The position numbers were made by a program, and so were the translations under genes. Shown here one piece after another: positions 22,546 through 26,963 of a DNA stretch of 26,963 bases. The notes beneath the pieces were generated by a model that saw only the letters and a list, made by a program, of their open reading frames with translations, was not told the DNA's origin and did no database searches. Each line of letters opens with the position of its first letter. The first letter of the stretch is position 1. The stretch comes from GCA-2686765 sp036012725 (GTDB taxonomy: Bacteria; Pseudomonadota; Alphaproteobacteria; Rhodospirillales; 2-02-FULL-58-16): NCBI GenBank assembly GCA_036012725.1, contig DASCPW010000094.1, positions 1-26,963 on the forward strand. The letters are read 5' to 3'.

Positions 22546-23316
22546 ATGGCGCGCCAACAAGAAAACTCCGGCTTGGCCTCGAACGGCGGCGGTTTCAACA
22601 AACCGCCGCGGGCCCCCGAAGGCAGCCGTATTTACGCCGTCGGCGATATCCATGGCCGCGCCGATCTTCTGGCCCCTTTGCTCGACCGCATCCGCGACGA
22701 TGCCGAGAGCGCGGCGGAGCTGCGTAAGATATTGATTTATCTAGGTGATTACATCGACCGTGGCGCCGATTCCTTTGCCGTCACCGAAACCGTAATCAGC
22801 GAAACGCCAAAAGGGTTTGAGACCGTCCACCTGAAAGGCAACCACGAGGACTTTCTCCTACATTTCGTCGACGATGGCTCTTTGGGCAATTCATGGATGA
22901 TTAACGGCGGCAAGGCTACCCTGCTGAGCTACGGCGTTGACTTACGCGGCCACCCTTTTCCCCAAGACCTGGCAGAGGCGCGCCGTGACTTTTTAAGCAT
23001 GCTCCCCAGGAACCATCTGAACTTCTACCAGGGCCTGAAGACATCGCATTTGGAAGGCGATTATTTGTTCGTTCACGCTGGCCTGATGCCCGGCGTTCCC
23101 ATCGACGATCAAGATGAGTTCGACCTGATGTGGATTCGCGGAAAATTCCTGGATTCAGGTATAGACTTCGGCCCGATGGTCGTCCACGGCCATTCCATCC
23201 GCCCCCTACCCGAGGTCCGCGGCAACCGCATCGGCATCGATACCGGCGCTTTCCGTACCGGCCGCCTAACCTGCCTGGTGCTGGAAAACGACAGCCAGCG
23301 GTTCTTGCATACCTAA
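22546..23316 (+). CDS. metallophosphoesterase (calcineurin-like, serine/threonine protein phosphatase-type)
   Basis: Dinuclear-metal phosphatase of 256 residues with the full motif series: YAVGDIHGRADLL (GDxHG), YLGDYIDRGADS (GDxxDRG), LKGNHEDFLL (GNHE), FVHAGLMPG and VVHGHSI (the GHS/GHT metal ligand). This arrangement is the PPP-type bacterial phosphatase subgroup, related to PrpA/PrpB and ApaH-like enzymes, so substrates may be phosphoproteins or small phosphorylated molecules. There is no signal peptide, so it is cytoplasmic. About 75 bases separate it from the downstream sugar-nucleotide enzyme gene on the same strand. The specific target is unknown. Confidence 0.9.
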   Translation: MARQQENSGLASNGGGFNKPPRAPEGSRIYAVGDIHGRADLLAPLLDRIRDDAESAAELRKILIYLGDYIDRGADSFAVTETVISETPKGFETVHLKGNHEDFLLHFVDDGSLGNSWMINGGKATLLSYGVDLRGHPFPQDLAEARRDFLSMLPRNHLNFYQGLKTSHLEGDYLFVHAGLMPGVPIDDQDEFDLMWIRGKFLDSGIDFGPMVVHGHSIRPLPEVRGNRIGIDTGAFRTGRLTCLVLENDSQRFLHT

Positions 23317-23392
23317 CATTTGACCTTGGTAGCCCCTCCCGGCAATGGTAGGTTCGCCGCGCTGTTGCTTGATGTGCAAGGATCCCACGAAC

Positions 23393-24355
23393 ATGGCTAA
23401 ACGTGTCTTGGTGACGGGAGGAGCCGGTTTTCTCGGTGTGCACCTATGCGAGAAGTTGCTTGCCCTTGGTCATGACCTTCTCTGCGTCGACAACTTCTTC
23501 ACCGGAGACAAGAACAATATTATCCACCTGCTAGATGAGCCGCATTTCGAACTCTTGCGGCACGACATCACTTTCTCGCTCTACGTGGAGGTGGATGAAA
23601 TCTACAACTTGGCTTGTCCGGCCTCGCCCATCCACTACCAGTACGACCCCGTTCAGACCACCAAGACCAGCGTCCACGGCGCCATCAATATGCTGGGTCT
23701 GGCCAAACGCACCAGCGCCAAAATTCTCCAGGCCTCGACCAGCGAGGTCTACGGCGACCCGGCAGTTCACCCGCAACCGGAAACCTATCGGGGCAACGTT
23801 AACCCCATCGGCCCGCGCGCCTGTTACGACGAGGGCAAACGCTGCGCCGAAACCATGTTCTTCGATTACCAGCGCCAACACGGCCTCAACATCCGCATCG
23901 CGCGAATCTTCAACACTTACGGTCCGCGCATGCGGCCCGACGACGGGCGGGTGGTTTCCAACTTCATCGTCCGGGCCCTGAACGGCGAGCCGCTCACCCT
24001 TTACGGCGACGGCTCGCAAACGCGATCTTTCTGTTACGTCGACGACCTGGTGGATGGCTTGGTCCGCCTGATGGAGGCGCCGGATGGCATCACCGGGCCG
24101 GTGAACCTGGGCAATCCGGAGGAATTCTCGATTCGCCAACTGGCCGAGACGGTGCTCCGCCTGACCGGCTCCCGGTCGTCCCTCGAAGAAGCACCCCTGC
24201 CAGAGGACGACCCCATCCAGCGTTGCCCAGATATCCGTCTCGCCAAGGAGAAACTGGAATGGTGCCCGGCCATCAAACTGCAAGACGGCTTGGAGATAAC
24301 CATCGCCTATTTCAAGAAACTGTTGTTTTCGACGGCTCCGAAATCATCAGGCTAG
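23393..24355 (+). CDS. UDP-glucuronic acid decarboxylase (UDP-xylose synthase)
   Basis: Extended short-chain dehydrogenase converting UDP-glucuronate to UDP-xylose. The 320 residues show the NAD-binding loop VTGGAGFLGVHLCEKLL, VDNFFTGDKNNI, NLACPASPIHYQYDPVQT, the active-site Ser in STSEVYGDP, and the YDEGKR catalytic Tyr-Lys pair, then RIFNTYGPRM and the Arg-containing SQTRSFCYVDDLVDG. These match UXS proteins better than other epimerases. The ATG at 23393 is used because MAKRVLVTGGAGFLG is the normal N-terminus; the frame upstream is open but unlike the family. AAGGA lies 10 or so bases before it. It converges on the AsnB-like gene with a 7-base gap. Confidence 0.9.
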   Translation: MAKRVLVTGGAGFLGVHLCEKLLALGHDLLCVDNFFTGDKNNIIHLLDEPHFELLRHDITFSLYVEVDEIYNLACPASPIHYQYDPVQTTKTSVHGAINMLGLAKRTSAKILQASTSEVYGDPAVHPQPETYRGNVNPIGPRACYDEGKRCAETMFFDYQRQHGLNIRIARIFNTYGPRMRPDDGRVVSNFIVRALNGEPLTLYGDGSQTRSFCYVDDLVDGLVRLMEAPDGITGPVNLGNPEEFSIRQLAETVLRLTGSRSSLEEAPLPEDDPIQRCPDIRLAKEKLEWCPAIKLQDGLEITIAYFKKLLFSTAPKSSG

Positions 24356-24362
24356 AAAATTT

Positions 24363-26162
24363 TTAAGATTGGCCGGCGTCAGCCCACGCCGCCGCATAAA
24401 CCTTTCTTGCCCAGCCGCGCAAGCCTCTTTCGCCGCCAGAGCCACTTGCCCCACCGCCCCACAACCAGTCGCGGAAGGGCACGTCGAAGCCGGTTTTCGG
24501 ACGATTGAACAGGGCTGCCGGCAAAGGCCGGGCCGGGGTCGCCGCCATCGCCCGCTTGTCGGGGCCGCCCGGCCGGCCGATCACCGGGGCCAGCCGGCGG
24601 AACAGAGTCTCGTCGACGAAAGGCACGCGGATTTCCACGCCATGCGCCATGCCGGCCCAATCGGCGTCACGCAGCAACTGGTTGCGCATGTACCAAACCG
24701 CCTCCATCGCCGCCACCTTGCGCCGTGGTTCGGTAATGGCCTTTTGGCAGTCATCGAGTCTGATAAGGGGTTCCAGCTGCCGCCAGCCATCGCGCGCCAT
24801 GTCGGCATCCAGCACTTGCGGCAGTTCCCAGGGCAGGAAAAGACCGCGGCGCAAAAGGTAAGCGTCACCGTAGCGGCTACCCAGTTCCAACAATCCGGCG
24901 ACCTTGGGCGGCAACAGACGCCCGGCGAAAGGTGCGGTGACAGCACGCCAGGCCGGAGCGAAGGCGCTCCGCCCCGGCAGGGACCCCAATATAGACACCA
25001 GCTTGGGGATCTGGCGGAAACTGTCGTAACCGCAAAAAATTTCGTCGCCGCCAAGACCCGAAAGGGCCACCTTGAGGCCCATGCTGGCGGCCGTCTTGGC
25101 AACGAAGTAGACATTGACGCCATCAATTGTGGGCTGGTCCATGGCTTTTAGCATATCGCCAAGGTCGTGGTGGAATTCCATCCCCGCCACCCATTCGGTT
25201 TTGTGGCGGCTGGCAAAGACGCGGGCAACTTCTTCGGCCAGCGGCGCCTCGTCCCTAGCGCCGCCCCGGTACTCTTCGAAGGCCAAGGTCAAGGTTTCGA
25301 GTCCATCACCGCGTGTTTCCGAGGCAAGGGCGGTAATGGTCGCCGAATCCAACCCCGAGGAGAGGAAGATGCCGACCGGAACGTCGGCGATGAGATGATG
25401 GCTGACGCTGTCCTTGAGGACGTCGCGCAAATCACCGGCGCCGGCACTGGTGGCGTCGGTCTCGGCGAGAACGGCGGAGGGATCGAAAAAATGCTCTAGA
25501 CGCCGCCCGCCACATTCGTCGATCCACAGAGTCGAGCCCGCCGGCAGGGCACGGATATCGGCAAAGAGGGTGTGCGGCTCGGGCAGGTAACCGAACAGGA
25601 AGAAGCCCACATGCCCGGCCGCGTCGGCACCCTTGCCGGCGCCGCCACCCGCCGTCAGCGCCTTGACTTGCGAGGCGGCGCGCAGTGTCGAGCCATCGTC
25701 GGCATAATAAAGGGGTTTGACCCCGAAGGGATCGCGGGCCAAGAGCAGCCCGCGGCGTTCCTCGTCCCAAAGCGCGAAGGCGTACATGCCGCGCAAACGA
25801 CGCACCATCCCGGCCCCCTCTTCCTGATAGAGGCGCAACAGCACTTCCGTGTCCGATTCGGTGGTAAAGCGGTGACCTTTGTCTTCCAGTTGCCGGCGCA
25901 AGGCGGGAAAATTGTAGATCTCGCCGTTATAGGAAATACGGTAGCGGCCGCTGTCCAATTGCATGGGCTGGGCCGCGGCGTCGGAAAGATCGATAATGGC
26001 CAACCGCCGATGCGCCATGCCGGCACGGCCGTCGCCAGCAAGCCAAAGCCCCTCGCCATCAGGGCCGCGGGCACGCATCGCATTGCCCATAACGGCAAGT
26101 TCTCTGCCGTCGACTCCCGGCGCGTTGGCTCCATAGGCGAATATGGCGGCGACGCCACACAT
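24363..26162 (-). CDS. asnB: asparagine synthase-like (glutamine-hydrolysing) amidotransferase
   Basis: Transfers ammonia from glutamine to an acceptor acid, ATP-dependently. The 599-residue protein starts MCGVAAIFAY, placing the nucleophile Cys immediately after the initiator Met, which fixes the start although the frame is open to 26318. The N-terminal glutaminase domain has RARGPDGEG, AHRRLAIIDLS and SYNGEIYNFPALR. The synthase domain has the ATP loop IFLSSGLDSATI and ALSGLGGDEIFCGY. The C-terminus carries VEIRVPFVDE and PKTGFDVPFRDWL. The latter pattern is common in AsnB-like enzymes of polysaccharide and lipid modification clusters, so the substrate need not be aspartate. It converges on the UDP-glucuronate decarboxylase gene and diverges from gluQ. 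Confidence 0.9.
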   Translation of the reverse strand: MCGVAAIFAYGANAPGVDGRELAVMGNAMRARGPDGEGLWLAGDGRAGMAHRRLAIIDLSDAAAQPMQLDSGRYRISYNGEIYNFPALRRQLEDKGHRFTTESDTEVLLRLYQEEGAGMVRRLRGMYAFALWDEERRGLLLARDPFGVKPLYYADDGSTLRAASQVKALTAGGGAGKGADAAGHVGFFLFGYLPEPHTLFADIRALPAGSTLWIDECGGRRLEHFFDPSAVLAETDATSAGAGDLRDVLKDSVSHHLIADVPVGIFLSSGLDSATITALASETRGDGLETLTLAFEEYRGGARDEAPLAEEVARVFASRHKTEWVAGMEFHHDLGDMLKAMDQPTIDGVNVYFVAKTAASMGLKVALSGLGGDEIFCGYDSFRQIPKLVSILGSLPGRSAFAPAWRAVTAPFAGRLLPPKVAGLLELGSRYGDAYLLRRGLFLPWELPQVLDADMARDGWRQLEPLIRLDDCQKAITEPRRKVAAMEAVWYMRNQLLRDADWAGMAHGVEIRVPFVDETLFRRLAPVIGRPGGPDKRAMAATPARPLPAALFNRPKTGFDVPFRDWLWGGGASGSGGERGLRGWARKVYAAAWADAGQS

Positions 26163-26219
26163 GGACCTATTCATACTCGCTTGCGGATACTTCACGCCAA
26201 TAAAAGCTGAGTGGTTAAT

Positions 26220-26246
26220 TTGAATAGACCCGCGCCGTGCTATTCT
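26220..26246 (+). promoter_or_regulatory. candidate promoter for gluQ, giving a leaderless or near-leaderless mRNA
   Basis: TTGAAT (26220-26225), a 15-base spacer and TATTCT (26241-26246) lie so close to the ATG at 26253 that transcription would start at or next to the start codon. No ribosome-binding site precedes the ATG. The short spacer makes the -35 doubtful; the -10 is the better part. Confidence 0.35.
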
Positions 26247-26252
26247 CGCACC

Positions 26253-26963
26253 ATGCCGCTGGCCAACCTCATCACCCGCTTCGCGCCAAGCCCCACTGGT
26301 CATCTGCATCTGGGTCACGCCCTGGCAGCGTTATTCGCCGCCAGGGCGGCCAAGCAAGCGGGCGGCCGTTTTCTGCTGCGTATTGAAGATATCGACGCCA
26401 CGCGCTGCCGGCAGGCTTTCGAAAAGGCTATCCATGAAGACCTTCGCTGGTTGGAGCTGCAATGGGAGAGCCCTGTCAGGCGTCAATCGGAGCATATGAA
26501 CGATTACGCCGCCGCCCTCGATAAATTGGCCGCCTTGGACGTCCTCTACCCCTGTTTTTGTACCCGCAAGGAAATCCGTGTAGAGATTGCCGCCGCCGGC
26601 AACGCCCCGCATGGCCCCGATGGCCACCTCTATCCCGGCACCTGCCGCGGGATCGACAAGCAGGTCCGCGAGGAACGGGTGAAAACGGGTCTCTCTTATG
26701 CCTTGCGCCTGGATGTGGAGAAAGCAACGGCGCTAACCGGAGAGCTGGACTGGAGCGATGCCGAGGCGGGTGCCGTTGCCGCAAAACCGCATATCTTCGG
26801 CGACGTGGTGCTGGCCCGTAAGGATACGCCGACAAGCTATCACCTGGCGGCCACCCTTGACGACCACTTGCAGGGAGTAAGCTTGGTGACCCGCGGCGAG
26901 GACTTGTTCCCGGCCACCCACATCCACCGCCTTTTGCAGGCTCTGTTGGATCTGGACAGGCCG
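26253..26963 (+). CDS. gluQ: glutamyl-Q tRNA(Asp) synthetase, N-terminal part (runs off window)
   Basis: A truncated relative of glutamyl-tRNA synthetase that attaches glutamate to queuosine in tRNA(Asp) and lacks the anticodon-binding domain. The 237 visible codons begin MPLANLITRFAPSPTGHLHLGHALAAL, with the class I HIGH motif (HLGH), then LLRIEDIDATRCR. The zinc site CFCTRKEI...YPGTCR is typical of GluQ rather than GltX. Later come IFGDVVLARKDTPTSYHLAATLDDHLQGVSLVTRGEDL and ATHIHRLLQALL. The end of the protein, including the KMSKS-like loop region, lies beyond the right edge. It diverges from the AsnB-like gene with 90 bases between starts. Confidence 0.93.
   Translation, partial: MPLANLITRFAPSPTGHLHLGHALAALFAARAAKQAGGRFLLRIEDIDATRCRQAFEKAIHEDLRWLELQWESPVRRQSEHMNDYAAALDKLAALDVLYPCFCTRKEIRVEIAAAGNAPHGPDGHLYPGTCRGIDKQVREERVKTGLSYALRLDVEKATALTGELDWSDAEAGAVAAKPHIFGDVVLARKDTPTSYHLAATLDDHLQGVSLVTRGEDLFPATHIHRLLQALLDLDRP

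Noticed and set aside
1..26963. CRISPR array, tRNA or rRNA genes, prophage or a classical defence island
   Set aside because: No regularly spaced repeats, no cloverleaf or rRNA sequence, and no phage or defence genes were recognised on either strand.

Overview
The window is a GC-rich, gene-dense chromosomal segment of an alphaproteobacterium, most likely Rhodospirillales-like. That placement is inferred from protein style and gene order (rpsT-dnaA-dnaN-recF-gyrB, mutM next to ubiE-ubiB-coaBC-dut), not from a database search. Nearly all of it is core housekeeping. The accessory or decayed parts are one end of an IS3-family insertion sequence at the left edge, an enoyl-CoA hydratase gene interrupted by an in-frame TGA, and a truncated, frameshifted cobD/cbiB remnant.

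Layout. Positions 1-139 hold the end of an IS3-type element whose OrfA begins inside the window and runs off the left edge. From 362 to 10004 everything reads on the minus strand: mutM, an exported conserved hypothetical, the broken enoyl-CoA hydratase, rpsT, a 560-bp spacer with a strongly AT-rich core (an oriC candidate), then dnaA, dnaN, recF and gyrB. From about 10050 the plus strand carries ubiE-ubiB (ubiquinone synthesis), coaBC (coenzyme A), dut (dUTPase), an Rrf2-family regulator, cysK, a MoeB/ThiF-like E1 enzyme and a DsrE-like protein. The last three form a tightly packed sulfur-metabolism group. Next come minus-strand pabB-pabC (p-aminobenzoate/folate), the cbiB remnant (plus), a SYLF-domain lipoprotein, and an ABC-2 exporter (permease plus ATPase) with a probable 47-residue upstream gene. 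The right end has a metallophosphoesterase, a UDP-glucuronate decarboxylase, a convergent AsnB-like amidotransferase, and the start of gluQ (glutamyl-Q tRNA(Asp) synthetase), which runs off the edge.

How the genes work together. dnaA/dnaN/recF/gyrB form the classic replication-initiation cluster. The Rrf2 regulator beside cysK lacks the Fe-S cysteines of IscR and ends in a C-terminal isoleucine. This suggests a testable CysK-binding regulator, with two hairpins in the cysK leader. The UDP-glucuronate decarboxylase and AsnB-like enzyme are typical of surface-polysaccharide regions. No CRISPR array, tRNA, rRNA, prophage or defence island was seen. The most interesting signals are subtle: the Rrf2-CysK pair, the in-frame TGA, a lost zinc ligand in MutM, the split cbiB traces, and an origin-like spacer without recognisable DnaA boxes.
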